Shown here: positions 32,945 through 41,951 of the stretch, in pieces
Layout: the number at the start of each line of letters is the position of its first letter
How positions within the stretch are numbered: position 1 is the stretch's first letter
Source of the DNA: Symploca sp. SIO2E9
GTDB lineage: Bacteria; Cyanobacteriota; Cyanobacteriia; Cyanobacteriales; Coleofasciculaceae
Direction: 5' to 3'
Length of the DNA stretch: 44,430 bases
NCBI GenBank assembly: GCA_010692645.1
Contig: JAAHGS010000047.1
Location: forward strand, 1-44,430
Notes under the pieces: generated by a model
What the model was told of the DNA's origin: nothing
The model's database searches: none
The model's input: the letters and a program-made list of their open reading frames with translations, nothing else
Translations under genes and position numbers: made by a program

Positions 32945-35440
32945 TCACTGGCTACTATCCCGAGTGGGGAAACCTCCCCGATCCAACAATTGACGGGCGT
33001 CTGGACTGGGTGTATAGTTGTAGCCGAATCCAGATCGTTCTGAATCATCAATAATTTGAGGTGTTAGCAGTACAATTACCTCATTGCGTTCATTGTCCCT
33101 GTCGGTACTCCTAAACAAGGCACCAATAATTGGAAGATCGCCCAGAATTGGCACTTTTCTGACTGTTGTCCGGTCGGATTCCTGAATAATACCTGAAAGG
33201 ATTAAAGTTTGACCATCTCGCAGGCGAATTAGTCCAGATTCAAGTTGACGCCTGTTGAGTAAAGCGATTTGGTTAGTATCATCTCCAACGCTCAAATCTT
33301 GAGTACTTCCGATTGAAGTGACTGTTGGACTTACACGCAAACTGACAAAACCATTGTCGTCAATTCTATCAACGGTTATCTCCAGACTGAGACCAGCCTC
33401 CTCAATTTCTGCCGTGATTGTTCTGGTGGTTAGCCCATCAGTAGTGTCTGTCTCACTACTAATATTACCAACTACTTCTTGAGTCAGATTGACCTCAGCT
33501 GTTTCCCCTTCTTGTACTACTAGAATTGGATCTGTGAGAATTTTGGCATTGCCACTGGTAACCTGAGCCTGGAGAGTAGCCAAAAAATCACTTGGGTACT
33601 GGAACAAGGTTGGAGCCTCAAACTCAAACTCAATAGTTCCATCGTCATCAATCTCTATACCTGTGACGCCGGGCTGGAAAGGATTAACATCTGTACCAAA
33701 GCTAGGACGAGCAAAGGGAGCAAGAAGCTCTATACCACCTTCGTTAGTATCACCACGTCTAATATTATCAAAAGGAGCATCTTGCTCATCAAAAAAGACG
33801 TCGGTATCTAAATCTGGAAAGTTGATAACCGGTGGTGCAAAAACATTCCCTGCCGTAGCGTCACTAGAAGGTGGATTAAAACCACCATAGTTGTAAACTG
33901 CTGCCCCATTGTCAATAGCAAAAAAGCTATCACCAATCCCGAAGGAGAAACTAGTATTGAAGAGTTCTTCTCCCATAAGGTCAACATCAACAATCTTGAC
34001 ATTAACTGCCACCTGACGGCGACGAGCATCTAACTGCAGCAAAAAGGAAGAGGCAATTTCCACTTGGCGCGGATCCCCCACCATCATTACCGCATTGAGA
34101 CGCTCATCGGTGAGTACTGATAATCCCTTCAGCAGTAACGGACCTTCACCCTCTGTGGCTGCCAAGGGTTCAATCGTGGTATCTCTAGTCTCAACTGTCC
34201 TAGCAGCAGCTCCCTCTCCCACTGTCTGAATTGTCACCTCCTCTACTACCCTCTGGGTTTCAGCTCCTTGAGCACTTAAGAAACCTGCAGCCTGAGAAGC
34301 TGTTACCTGATTGAGGCGAAGGGTACGACTAATTAGATTGCGCGTTGCCTCAGGCAGCCGGCTACCGACAAAGATTGTACGTCCAATGCGGTTAGCCTCA
34401 AGTCCTGAAAGTTGGAGGACGTAGTTAAATACATCTTGAACTGGTTCGTCTTCGAGATCAAGTGAAATGGTCTGTTGGGCAGCAGCTGGGGGCGCTCCCT
34501 GGGCTGTTCTACCGCCAGCAGCGCCACTGCCAGCAAAGGCGAGGTTTAGGTCCGCTGCCCTAGCCAGTAGCGCTAAAACTTCTCTAACTGGGGCTTCTCG
34601 TAATACCAGGCGTGGTACCCGCGCTCCTGTGCCTAGATCAATTCTGCTGGCGGCAACATTGATATTGGAGATGGCAATATCACCCACTGGTGGGGCAACT
34701 GCTCTGGGCAAAAAGGGAGGTGTTGGTGCCACTGGTTGCGAAGTACTTGCAGGGCTTGCTGGTACCCCCTCAATGATGATTTCTGGTTCGGGAAAGAGTA
34801 CTTCTGGTTCCGGTGCAGGTTCCACAGTTTCTTCCTCTGGTACCTGTTCTTCTGCGGTTTCTTCTATCTGTTCTTCTGTTGTGGGAGAAGTTTGGTTAGA
34901 CTCTGGCTCGATGGGTTCGGCTGTTGGGATTTCTTCCGGTTCTACTGTTGGCGTCTGAGCGACAGTGGCTGGTTCTAGTACATTCAGAGGTGAACGTCTG
35001 GGAGGCTCAGCTGTCGCCTGATTATTGGCTACTGGTGTAATTCCTAAAGCAATTAAGGTACTCCCTTGCTGTAGAATTTGACCTTCAGGAGAACCGCCAT
35101 CACCACTAACAGTAATGCGGATAGTATTGGGTTCTAGCTGGCTAACTGCCACGGCAGTGATTCCGGACATGGGGTTTTCATAGCGTAAGCTGTCACCCTC
35201 TTTCAAGCTCAATCCTGTATTGACTATATCTGCTACCCAATCATTGCCACGATTGATTGCAAAAATTTGTGGGCGCTCATCGCCAGCTTGAGTTTCCAGG
35301 ATGACTTGCAGTTGAGTGCCGTTGGGATTTACCTGCACCCCTGTCACCAGCGTACTAGTAGCCCTGACTGGCTGCGGTGCCACTAGGGTTGTTACTGCTG
35401 CGATCGCTAAAATTCCACTTAGTTGTTGAGCCTGTCTCAC
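32945..35440 (-). CDS. pilQ: Type IV pilus secretin PilQ
   Basis: About 831 residues from GTG 35440, preceded by GAGGAG at a six-base spacing; the frame opens nine codons earlier at a TTG without such a site. A signal peptide is followed by an AMIN domain (GVQVNPNGTQLQVILETQAG and on, about 35-130) that would bind peptidoglycan. A Pro/Glu-rich linker follows, then a secretin N-terminal domain (LVLREAPVREVLALLARAAD; ISLDLEDEPVQDVFNYVLQL) and the C-terminal secretin domain (AQVTSGNAKILTDPILVVQE; LRDGQTLILSGIIQESDRTT; ITNERNEVIVLLTPQIIDD-like end). It forms the outer-membrane pore through which the pilus passes. Last gene of pilMNOQ, 110 bp after pilO. Confidence 0.95.
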   Translation of the reverse strand: MRQAQQLSGILAIAAVTTLVAPQPVRATSTLVTGVQVNPNGTQLQVILETQAGDERPQIFAINRGNDWVADIVNTGLSLKEGDSLRYENPMSGITAVAVSQLEPNTIRITVSGDGGSPEGQILQQGSTLIALGITPVANNQATAEPPRRSPLNVLEPATVAQTPTVEPEEIPTAEPIEPESNQTSPTTEEQIEETAEEQVPEEETVEPAPEPEVLFPEPEIIIEGVPASPASTSQPVAPTPPFLPRAVAPPVGDIAISNINVAASRIDLGTGARVPRLVLREAPVREVLALLARAADLNLAFAGSGAAGGRTAQGAPPAAAQQTISLDLEDEPVQDVFNYVLQLSGLEANRIGRTIFVGSRLPEATRNLISRTLRLNQVTASQAAGFLSAQGAETQRVVEEVTIQTVGEGAAARTVETRDTTIEPLAATEGEGPLLLKGLSVLTDERLNAVMMVGDPRQVEIASSFLLQLDARRRQVAVNVKIVDVDLMGEELFNTSFSFGIGDSFFAIDNGAAVYNYGGFNPPSSDATAGNVFAPPVINFPDLDTDVFFDEQDAPFDNIRRGDTNEGGIELLAPFARPSFGTDVNPFQPGVTGIEIDDDGTIEFEFEAPTLFQYPSDFLATLQAQVTSGNAKILTDPILVVQEGETAEVNLTQEVVGNISSETDTTDGLTTRTITAEIEEAGLSLEITVDRIDDNGFVSLRVSPTVTSIGSTQDLSVGDDTNQIALLNRRQLESGLIRLRDGQTLILSGIIQESDRTTVRKVPILGDLPIIGALFRSTDRDNERNEVIVLLTPQIIDDSERSGFGYNYTPSPDARQLLDRGGFPTRDSSQ

Positions 35441-35549
35441 CTTGAACTCCTCACCTAACAATAGCAATGTTGGGATTAGCTTTGAGAATTTTACCCAGCC
35501 GAAGTTAAGTAATTCTCCCAGCTTACACCCTAGTTCCCATCAAAGATGC

Positions 35550-36296
35550 TTATTTTTTCTTTTTGGATGATTCTGCTGCTGCCTCTGCCTCTTCCTGCTC
35601 CTGCTCAGTTAAAGGTAACAGTGCATCTAGCCTAAAGGTTGTTTTCAAGGTTGGTTGAGGACCGAGAACTACTCTACCGTTGTTAATTACTAGTGCTTGA
35701 GGTGTACTCACGTCTGATTGGAAGTTGTTAACCAGCATGAGGGCCTGCAAGCGCTCAAAAGAGCGCATGACTGACTGGAGTTGTTGGAAACTGCCCTCAA
35801 GCTCTAGGTCGATGCTTCTGCGTTTTAGTTTCCCATTTACCAAAGGACCCAAGGAACCGTCATTAATGACAACGGGTTCTGGTTCTACTGGTGTAAAACT
35901 CTTCAAGTTGCCATTGGTATCTTTGACAAAACTGTTGAGATCGAGCAGTAATGTATCTAGGGTTTGTTCTGAGGCAAATAGACTCAGCACCTGTCGGTTT
36001 TTGTCCTTGGCTTCCTCTAGTTGCGCTTGTTTGAGCTCAATCTGTTGTTGAATTTCTTCTTTAGTTTTAATTTGAAGCTTCTTGCTTTCAATGTCCTGTT
36101 GCAACTCCCGGTACTTTTGCCAAGTTGGCTGAACTGCGTTGAGTAGAAGATAGGCAGCTCCTGCGATACCTAAAACTCCGATTATTATTCCTCCGACTTT
36201 GGGAGTAAGGGTAACGCCAAAGGCGACAGGATAATTAGGGGCTTCTTCCTCCCCTTCAACTAGCAGAAATTCTTGGTCGGTATCGGCGTAGGTCAT
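35550..36296 (-). CDS. pilO: Type IV pilus alignment protein PilO
   Basis: 248 residues. Short cytoplasmic N-terminus, one membrane helix (VGGIIIGVLGIAGAAYLLLN, about 34-53), a coiled coil (QKYRELQQDIESKKLQIKTK and on to QAQLEEAKDKN) and a periplasmic ferredoxin-like domain (SIDLELEGSFQQLQSVMRSF; NNGRVVLGPQPTLKTTFRLD). The tail is Glu/Ala/Lys-rich. Its ATG overlaps the pilN stop codon by four bases, so translation is coupled. With PilN it links the inner-membrane complex to PilQ. No pilP gene is found in the cluster. Confidence 0.93.
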   Translation of the reverse strand: MTYADTDQEFLLVEGEEEAPNYPVAFGVTLTPKVGGIIIGVLGIAGAAYLLLNAVQPTWQKYRELQQDIESKKLQIKTKEEIQQQIELKQAQLEEAKDKNRQVLSLFASEQTLDTLLLDLNSFVKDTNGNLKSFTPVEPEPVVINDGSLGPLVNGKLKRRSIDLELEGSFQQLQSVMRSFERLQALMLVNNFQSDVSTPQALVINNGRVVLGPQPTLKTTFRLDALLPLTEQEQEEAEAAAESSKKKK

Positions 36297-37108
36297 TGTG
36301 GAATCACTCCTTTCTCCTGAAGGGTTCTAATCCGAGTCACTAGTCCCACGGCACCCTTACTATCTAACTCTCGGAGTAACTCGGAAGCTGGGATATTACT
36401 TAAGTTAGTATGAATAGTGTAGTCTACCACTTTTGGGAGTTCATATTTGGCTTGGGCGGCTGAACGCTTTTGAGCCTCAGGCACTTCCAATTTGGTGGGG
36501 TTGTCGATCAACTGAGCTTTTATTAACTGGGTTTGATCTCTTTTGAGAAAGGAAGACCTCTTGAGTGTCAACAGAAAGTAATTGACATCATCAAAAGACC
36601 TGGCTGTACCAGAAATCTCTAGCTTAAATTTCGGGCGTGTGTCTCTACTGGCTTGAGCTTTAGCTGATCCAGATTTACGAGAATCTGATTCTACTTCTGT
36701 TTGTTTAACGGCTCTAATTTGCACGCCAGGGGGAATACGCTCGCGAATATCCTGTAGCATGGCTGACCAAGGCTTGATTTGATCAAAGACATTTGCCAGT
36801 GCTTCAGTTTCTGCGTTAGTTCTCTTGATTTCTTTCTGGAGGTTGACAACTCTCTGCTGTTGTGCTTTGGAACGCTCTAATTCTTGAGTTACCTCGGCCT
36901 GTTCCTTCTCTAACTTGGCAGTTTGCTGTTGCATCACTAACCACAAGCCAGCTACTAAAGCCAGGGGCAAAATACCCACTACAGCGCCGACAATTAGGGG
37001 AGTCATCTCTCCCATCTGCAGCTGTTTTTGGCTAGAAGCAGCTCCTTGCTCCTGGGGGAGAATATCCCGCTCTGGATCTTTTAAGAAATTGATATCTAGA
37101 CTATACAT
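36293..37108 (-). CDS. pilN: Type IV pilus alignment protein PilN
   Basis: 271 residues. Starts MYSLDINFLKDPERD, the conserved PilN N-terminus that binds PilM (family form INLL). Membrane helix at about 33-58 (MTPLIVGAVVGILPLALVAGLW), coiled coil (QQQTAKLEKEQAEVTQELER and on), then a periplasmic domain with MLQDIRERIPPGVQIRAVKQ and LEISGTARSFDDVNYFLLTL. Four bases separate it from pilM, and it overlaps pilO. Confidence 0.93.
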   Translation of the reverse strand: MYSLDINFLKDPERDILPQEQGAASSQKQLQMGEMTPLIVGAVVGILPLALVAGLWLVMQQQTAKLEKEQAEVTQELERSKAQQQRVVNLQKEIKRTNAETEALANVFDQIKPWSAMLQDIRERIPPGVQIRAVKQTEVESDSRKSGSAKAQASRDTRPKFKLEISGTARSFDDVNYFLLTLKRSSFLKRDQTQLIKAQLIDNPTKLEVPEAQKRSAAQAKYELPKVVDYTIHTNLSNIPASELLRELDSKGAVGLVTRIRTLQEKGVIPQ

Positions 37109-37112
37109 CGAC

Positions 37113-38216
37113 TCAAACCTCCCGCAATCCTAGTCCCAGTACGGTTCCTAAAGCTGGCCTCTGCACTGAGGGAATATCGTGATCGATCTCCAAGGAAAGA
37201 GCTGCCACTGGATCCACCTGTGTGGCTGGCAAGCTTAACCTCTGATTGAAGAATTCATCAAGCTGTCCGATTCCACCTCCTGGTCCTGCTAATAGAAGCT
37301 GTGCTACTTCTAGATTGTCGCTCTGATTAAGATAAAAATCGATAGAGCGGCGCAGTTCATCGGCTAGTTCTCCCAACACTCTAACTAAGGCAGCCATACC
37401 AGGATTAATGCCTGTGACTCCTGTGTGTTCCGCATCAGCTTGTGTATTGGGGATGGTCATGCCTTGTAAAAGTTCGGTGTTTCTAGAAGTGGGTAAATTC
37501 ATGGCTCGCGAGAGAGCGCCCTGAAGTTGGTAGGTGCCGATGGGGACGGTGCGGGAAAATTGGGGAACGCCATCAACTATAATTGCAATCTCGGTACTGT
37601 CAAATTCAATATCTACCAGCACGGCTGCTTCTTGGGATGAAAATTTCCGCAGTTCGTCTCTAATTGTCCTAATCAGGGCAAAGCTATTGATTTCGAGGAC
37701 ATCTACTTGTAAATTAAGCAGCTTAAAGGTGTCAAGATAGGCATCTGTGATTTCTCGGCGGGTGGCGACTAGCAACACTTGCACTTTTTCGATACCGTCT
37801 TCATCGACGAAGAAGCCTAATTTCTGATAATCTAAATCTACTTCTTCGCGGGGATAGGGTAAATACAAGCCGGCTTCGTGATTGAGTAGTAAATCTTTGA
37901 GTTCGGCGTCATCTAGCTCAGCAGGAATGGGGATAATCCTAATAATAGCTTCCCTCATCGGCACAGCAGTTGCGACCCGCTCAGCTTTAACTTTACTCTC
38001 AACTATTGCTGCCCCAACTAACTCTGACAAACTTGGTGAGTCAATAATCTGCCCTCCTTCAAAGATGCCTTCTGGCACTTCTTTAGAATAAAGGGTACTA
38101 AGTTTGTAACCCTGACCTTGCTTGCGCAGTTGAGCGATATTAATTCTTTCTGGAGCTATTTCTATACCAACGCCTTTTTTGCCTTTGGCAAGGATATCTT
38201 GAAAACGGTTAAACAT
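37113..38216 (-). CDS. pilM: Type IV pilus assembly ATPase-like PilM
   Basis: 367 residues of actin/FtsA-like fold: GVGIEIAPERINIAQLRKQG, VATAVPMREAIIRIIPIPAE, PREEVDLDYQKLGFF, VLVDIEFDSTEIAIIVDGVP, QFSRTVPIGTYQLQGALSRA and LLLAGPGGGIGQLDEFFNQR. A cytoplasmic protein that binds the PilN N-terminus and is needed for pilus assembly, twitching/phototactic motility and natural competence in cyanobacteria. First gene of the pilMNOQ operon; the promoter should lie between 38217 and 38360. Confidence 0.95.
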   Translation of the reverse strand: MFNRFQDILAKGKKGVGIEIAPERINIAQLRKQGQGYKLSTLYSKEVPEGIFEGGQIIDSPSLSELVGAAIVESKVKAERVATAVPMREAIIRIIPIPAELDDAELKDLLLNHEAGLYLPYPREEVDLDYQKLGFFVDEDGIEKVQVLLVATRREITDAYLDTFKLLNLQVDVLEINSFALIRTIRDELRKFSSQEAAVLVDIEFDSTEIAIIVDGVPQFSRTVPIGTYQLQGALSRAMNLPTSRNTELLQGMTIPNTQADAEHTGVTGINPGMAALVRVLGELADELRRSIDFYLNQSDNLEVAQLLLAGPGGGIGQLDEFFNQRLSLPATQVDPVAALSLEIDHDIPSVQRPALGTVLGLGLREV

Positions 38217-38360
38217 ATTTTAAGTTTGGCAGAAGCGAAAATTAAGGTTAAATAACCAATCTATCTTATCTAAGGGAACTCCAAGAAATACAGCAGTTTT
38301 GATGTAAATGAGGTACATAGTTTATCGCTTTGAGGCAGCAGGCAACAGGCAGCAGGCAGG

Positions 38361-38447
38361 GGGTGAACGAAAAAAAGAGTGGGGGAACAAGTAAGCAGAC
38401 GCTCCAGACGCCGAGAAATCAAATGCCACCCAAAATTTCGTTCACCC
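38361..38447. mobile_element. MITE-like element, copy 2
   Basis: Perfect 12-bp inverted ends GGGTGAACGAAA (38361-38372) and TTTCGTTCACCC (38436-38447). Internally GAGTGGGGGAACAAGTAAGC and ATGCCACCCAAAAT match copy 1 at 31001-31086 in inverted orientation. It is preceded by GGCAGCA-type heptamers (38334-38360). Lies between pilM and folC. Confidence 0.8.
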
Positions 38448-38514
38448 GCAGGCAGGAGTAAGATGTACTTCATTAAGGTCGAAAGCGCTGTAAATCCTCC
38501 CATTGACAAGGAGC

Positions 38515-39966
38515 CTAAAGTTCTTCTTCTTTTTTTTGTCTTAGTTGCAAAAAGTACCCAACCAAGTAAAGAGAGCCGCACAGAACAATTAAATTTTCTT
38601 TAGTATCAGGAGTGTTAGCCCAAATTGCTGATTGGAGTGCTGTCTCTAAATCTTCATAGGTACGGCAATCTGCTAGTTGCGAGCAAGTTTTCTGAGCGAT
38701 CGCTGCTAGGATTTCTGGAGCAGCATAACTATGATCCGGCACTGGTACTAGGTGTAAGCTATCATTGGGTCTTAAGAGAGCTTTAAAGATATCAGCGTGA
38801 TCCTTAGTTGAGAGTATACCCATTACCCAAGTTACTGGAGTGTTGAGCGTGTCTATATACTGGCGAAGTGCTTGGGCAGCAGCGGGGTTGTGAGCACCAT
38901 CAATTAGTAGAGGGTGATTTTGCCAGCTAGTCCACTGCAAACGTCCAGACCAAGTGGTTTTTGCTATCCCGGAGACAATTTTCTCTTCCGCAATGTCCCA
39001 ACCTTGTGAACCAAGAACCTGTATAGTAGCGATCGCAATTGCCGAATTAGTTAACTGCATTTGTCCCCACAAGGGCAAGGGATACTTAATCAATTGTGAA
39101 TTTTGGGATTTCCCCTTTGATAAGGGTGGAGTACAGTTTAGATTTTTAACCGGAAAGGCAGTAGGCAGAGGGCAGGGGGCAAATGGTTGATTTTTATGCG
39201 CCTTCAGCGCAGTCGATTCCGTCGGAAAACTCTGGTATAAAGCCCATCTCTGGTTCAATTCTTCCTTATTTTTGAATTTTGAATTTTGAATTTTGAATTC
39301 TTGTGCAGGTTCCACCCAAGTTACAGGACAAGCAAGTTGCTCAATCCGTGAAGCAACTACCTCTTGTGCCTCTGGTGGTAATGGACCAATGACAGCAGAG
39401 CAGCCTGGTTTGAGGATACCAGCTTTTTCTCTAGAAATGTCTGCTAAGGTCGGACCTAGCTTTTGCCAATGTTCTCGACTGAGGGAAGTAATGACGCTGA
39501 CTAAGGGGTAATCACAAACATTAGTAGCATCTAATCGTCCCCCCAATCCCACTTCCATAACTGCGATATCTACCTGTTGCTGGGCAAAATATAGCCAGGC
39601 AGCGGCAGTAAATACTTCAAACTGAGTGGGGCAATTATCGCAATTGTCGCTAATTGCCGCCTGAACTTGAACAAGTAAGCTATAAAGAGCTTCAGCTGAA
39701 ATTGGTTGTTGGTTTAGACAGATTCTTTCTGTCCAATCGATTAAATGGGGAGAAGTATAGCGCCCCACCCGATAGCCAGCTTCAGTCAGTATAGAAGAGA
39801 GATAAGCACAAACCGAACCTTTGCCATTTGTCCCAGCTACATGAATTATGGGAACGTAGTGGTGGGGGTTACCTAAATCTGCCAAGAGTCGCTTAATTCT
39901 TTCTAAGCCGAGGTTTACACCAAAGCGCCTAAAGGATTTGAGCAGGGAGTTAATGTCAGTTGTCAT
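38515..39966 (-). CDS. folC: Folylpolyglutamate / dihydrofolate synthase with repeat-derived insertion
   Basis: 483 residues, Mur ligase superfamily. P-loop HVAGTNGKGSVCAYL (42-56), YTSPHLIDWTERI (70-82), MEVGLGGRLDATNV (137-150), SREHWQKLGPTLADISREKA (163-182, with the family Lys) and, C-terminal, DGAHNPAAAQALRQY. It adds glutamates to folates and makes dihydrofolate. Between about 222 and 296 there is an insertion of roughly 70 residues absent from typical FolC. It begins FKIQNSKFKNKEELNQ, encoded by TTTGAAT heptamers (39271-39301), and continues with sequences of other genomic repeats (for example PLSKGKSQNS). The frame is kept throughout, and flanking sequence (WVEPAQE and LPLWGQMQLTNSAIA) is normal, so the enzyme may work with a surface loop. 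Confidence 0.92.
   Translation of the reverse strand: MTTDINSLLKSFRRFGVNLGLERIKRLLADLGNPHHYVPIIHVAGTNGKGSVCAYLSSILTEAGYRVGRYTSPHLIDWTERICLNQQPISAEALYSLLVQVQAAISDNCDNCPTQFEVFTAAAWLYFAQQQVDIAVMEVGLGGRLDATNVCDYPLVSVITSLSREHWQKLGPTLADISREKAGILKPGCSAVIGPLPPEAQEVVASRIEQLACPVTWVEPAQEFKIQNSKFKNKEELNQRWALYQSFPTESTALKAHKNQPFAPCPLPTAFPVKNLNCTPPLSKGKSQNSQLIKYPLPLWGQMQLTNSAIAIATIQVLGSQGWDIAEEKIVSGIAKTTWSGRLQWTSWQNHPLLIDGAHNPAAAQALRQYIDTLNTPVTWVMGILSTKDHADIFKALLRPNDSLHLVPVPDHSYAAPEILAAIAQKTCSQLADCRTYEDLETALQSAIWANTPDTKENLIVLCGSLYLVGYFLQLRQKKEEEL
39271..39301. repeat. Heptamer repeat (TTTGAAT)n inside folC
   Basis: Four tandem TTTGAAT units within the folC reading frame, encoding the EFKIQNSKFK stretch on the minus strand. 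Confidence 0.9.
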
Positions 39967-40126
39967 TTATCCTTTGTTTATTAGCAAAATTAGAGCTTAT
40001 CGTGGTAATGCCCAAAAAGGCGATTGCTTTTGATAGGCTGTTGTAGATTTTTAATGCACAACAGCAAGGCAGGAGGCAGGAGGAACAAGAGTTTGGGCCA
40101 TTAACTAATATCAAATAAATAGATGA

Positions 40127-40243
40127 TTTATAGCAACCGACATGTCGGTTAGGACATCGTATTTTGATTCAAAGGGAACAGGGAACTCTTAACAGGGAAC
40201 AGGGAACAAGAAAGTGTCCTAACAGCTGTAGCGACTGCTATAA
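40127..40243. mobile_element. MITE-like element carrying GGGAACA repeats
   Basis: Left end TTTATAGCAACCGACATGTC then GGTTAGGACAT; right end GTGTCCTAACAGCTGTAGCG then ACTGCTATAAA. The ends are long imperfect inverted repeats (TTATAGCA and TGCTATAA outermost). The interior holds several GGGAACA heptamers. It ends 34 bp before the universal stress protein start, so it could carry or displace that promoter. Related half-elements lie at 15499 and 42905. Confidence 0.7.
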
Positions 40244-40277
40244 ATGCGTAACAGCTTAACACAACCAAAGAAACATC

Positions 40278-40736
40278 ATGCGTAACATTCTTGCCGCCAT
40301 TGACTTTTCCGAGATTACTTCAGCAGTCATTGCCCAAGCCGAATTACTAGCTGAAGCGACAAAGAGCAAATTGTGGCTAATTCATATTGCCTCTCCAAAT
40401 CCTGATTTTATCGGTTATAAGACTGGACCCCAAACTGAGCGAAATTATCTAGCTCGCAAGTTTCACAATCAACATCGTCAGTTGCAAGAGTGGGCCCAAC
40501 AGTTGCGCCAAAAAGGTATTGATGCTGTAGCCCTAATGATCCAAGGTCCAACAATTGAGACAATCTTAGAACAAGCACGTAAATTGGCAGCAGATTTGAT
40601 TGTGGTTGGTTCTCACGGACACAGGGGTTTCTACAAGGTTTTAGTGGGTAGCGTCAGTGAGGGTCTTTTACGGCAAGCTAATTGCCCAGTTCTAATTGTT
40701 CCCGTACGCTCAAAACCTGAGGTAATTGATCAATGA
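40278..40736 (+). CDS. Universal stress protein (UspA family)
   Basis: 152 residues. MRNILAAIDFSEITSAVIAQ and the ATP-binding type motif VVGSHGHRGFYKVLVGSVSE (G-x2-G-x9-G-S) followed by CPVLIVPV. A cytosolic single-domain Usp that probably binds ATP and dimerises; the partner is unknown. Monocistronic, tail-to-tail with the methyltransferase (17 bp). The MITE at 40127-40243 lies directly before it. Confidence 0.95.
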   Translation: MRNILAAIDFSEITSAVIAQAELLAEATKSKLWLIHIASPNPDFIGYKTGPQTERNYLARKFHNQHRQLQEWAQQLRQKGIDAVALMIQGPTIETILEQARKLAADLIVVGSHGHRGFYKVLVGSVSEGLLRQANCPVLIVPVRSKPEVIDQ

Positions 40737-40753
40737 AATACAAGCTAAATTAC

Positions 40754-41539
40754 CTACAATCCTGAACTAGACATTCTGATAATGATATCTTCTGCTGCCA
40801 AAGCATCTTTCTGCATGATATAAAAAACATAACCATAACACTGATAATAATTTCTATAAAGTTCTATCTCTCTTTGGTGTTCCTCTATAATATTATTTGC
40901 TTCAGGATCATCTCGATATTTCTTTCGTAATAATGATATCCTGCGCTCCAAGGGAATATAATAATCATCCCACCATGCTGCTTCAGGAATTGTAAAATTT
41001 TTGATATAACTGTATCCCAACTGTTTAATAATAGAAATATTCTCTTCAATATGTTTCATCTTGGGATATTCGTTCCTAAAAAACTTTAATGGTTCTTCAG
41101 GAGGATTGTTAACTAACCACGATAGTTCAGTCACCGCTAGAGTTCCTCCAGGTTTTAAGAAACGGTGCCAAGATTGTAAGCCTTTTTGAAAACCCATAAT
41201 ATAAACTGCTCCTTCAGACCAAATCAAATCAAAACTTTCCTGTTTAAAGTTCAAAGAAAACATCGAGCAGTTCTGTATTCTAATCTGACTTGATAAATTT
41301 TGTTCCTCGGCTCGTCGTTTCAACTCATCGAGAAAAGGTTGATGGGTATCTACAGCAATAATTTGACCTCCTGTAATTTTTGCCAGCGCTAGAGTTTGCA
41401 TCCCAGGTCCACAGCCAATGTCTAAAATTATCGGATTTTCTGGTAATTTTGGCACTAGAGACAGGGCTTTAGCTGTTGCCTCATTATTCCCCGGTGCTTC
41501 TCGGGGGAGTTGGCAATGGATTTCAAAAAAAATATCCAT
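40754..41539 (-). CDS. Class I SAM-dependent methyltransferase
   Basis: 261 residues. Motif I ILDIGCGPGMQTLALA (about 38-53), acidic end of strand beta-2 IIAVDTHQPFLDEL, motif II/III region FDLIWSEGAVYIMGF and LKPGGTLAVTELSWL. The C-terminal part (about 165-261) is helical and less conserved, likely the substrate side (EAAWWDDYYIPLERRISLLR). Substrate not deducible. Convergent with the stress protein gene. Confidence 0.92.
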   Translation of the reverse strand: MDIFFEIHCQLPREAPGNNEATAKALSLVPKLPENPIILDIGCGPGMQTLALAKITGGQIIAVDTHQPFLDELKRRAEEQNLSSQIRIQNCSMFSLNFKQESFDLIWSEGAVYIMGFQKGLQSWHRFLKPGGTLAVTELSWLVNNPPEEPLKFFRNEYPKMKHIEENISIIKQLGYSYIKNFTIPEAAWWDDYYIPLERRISLLRKKYRDDPEANNIIEEHQREIELYRNYYQCYGYVFYIMQKDALAAEDIIIRMSSSGL

Positions 41540-41643
41540 GTTTTTTTCCTGTTGGTAAGACTAAAAAAGCAGTTGCCCAACAATTTTTACTCTAATTAGG
41601 AGGCAGACTTGACACAATTCAAAATAATCACATTCATCAATCT

Positions 41644-41823
41644 TTAAAACCATTTTCTCAAAGCTTGGTGTACGCGTGCCAGATACCACATATAATCATC
41701 TAGCTTGTAGTCATTGACTGCTCTGACGATGTAGTCACGGGGACGCGCACAATCTGATTGAGCTTCATAAAACAAACCAATGTACAGATTACTTTGACAC
41801 TCCCTCGCATAAATTAAGTGATG
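41644..41823 (-). pseudogene. 3' remnant of a TPR-like protein gene
   Basis: The minus strand reads YARECQSNLYIGLFYEAQSD, CARPRDYIVRAVNDYKLDDY and MWYLARVHQALRKWF then stop, coherent protein with a TPR-type helix pattern. An in-frame stop lies just upstream (41824-41826) with no start codon between. A C-terminal fragment of a lost gene. The remaining 41540-41643 and 41824-41951 show nothing recognisable. Confidence 0.5.
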
Positions 41824-41951
41824 TCACAATCGCTCCTAGCAATTGCAGTCACAGTATAATTATACTTAGGCAAGTTAGGCATCCTGGTGGAGGTTGGGAT
41901 TGCTTAGCCTATTGGTAAAAGCCGATTACTATTTGCTGAGGGCTTAAGATA

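Noticed and set aside
34467-34978. 163-residue plus-strand frame opposite pilQ
   Set aside because: Antisense shadow of the PilQ Pro/Glu linker, Ser/Gly-rich and without support.
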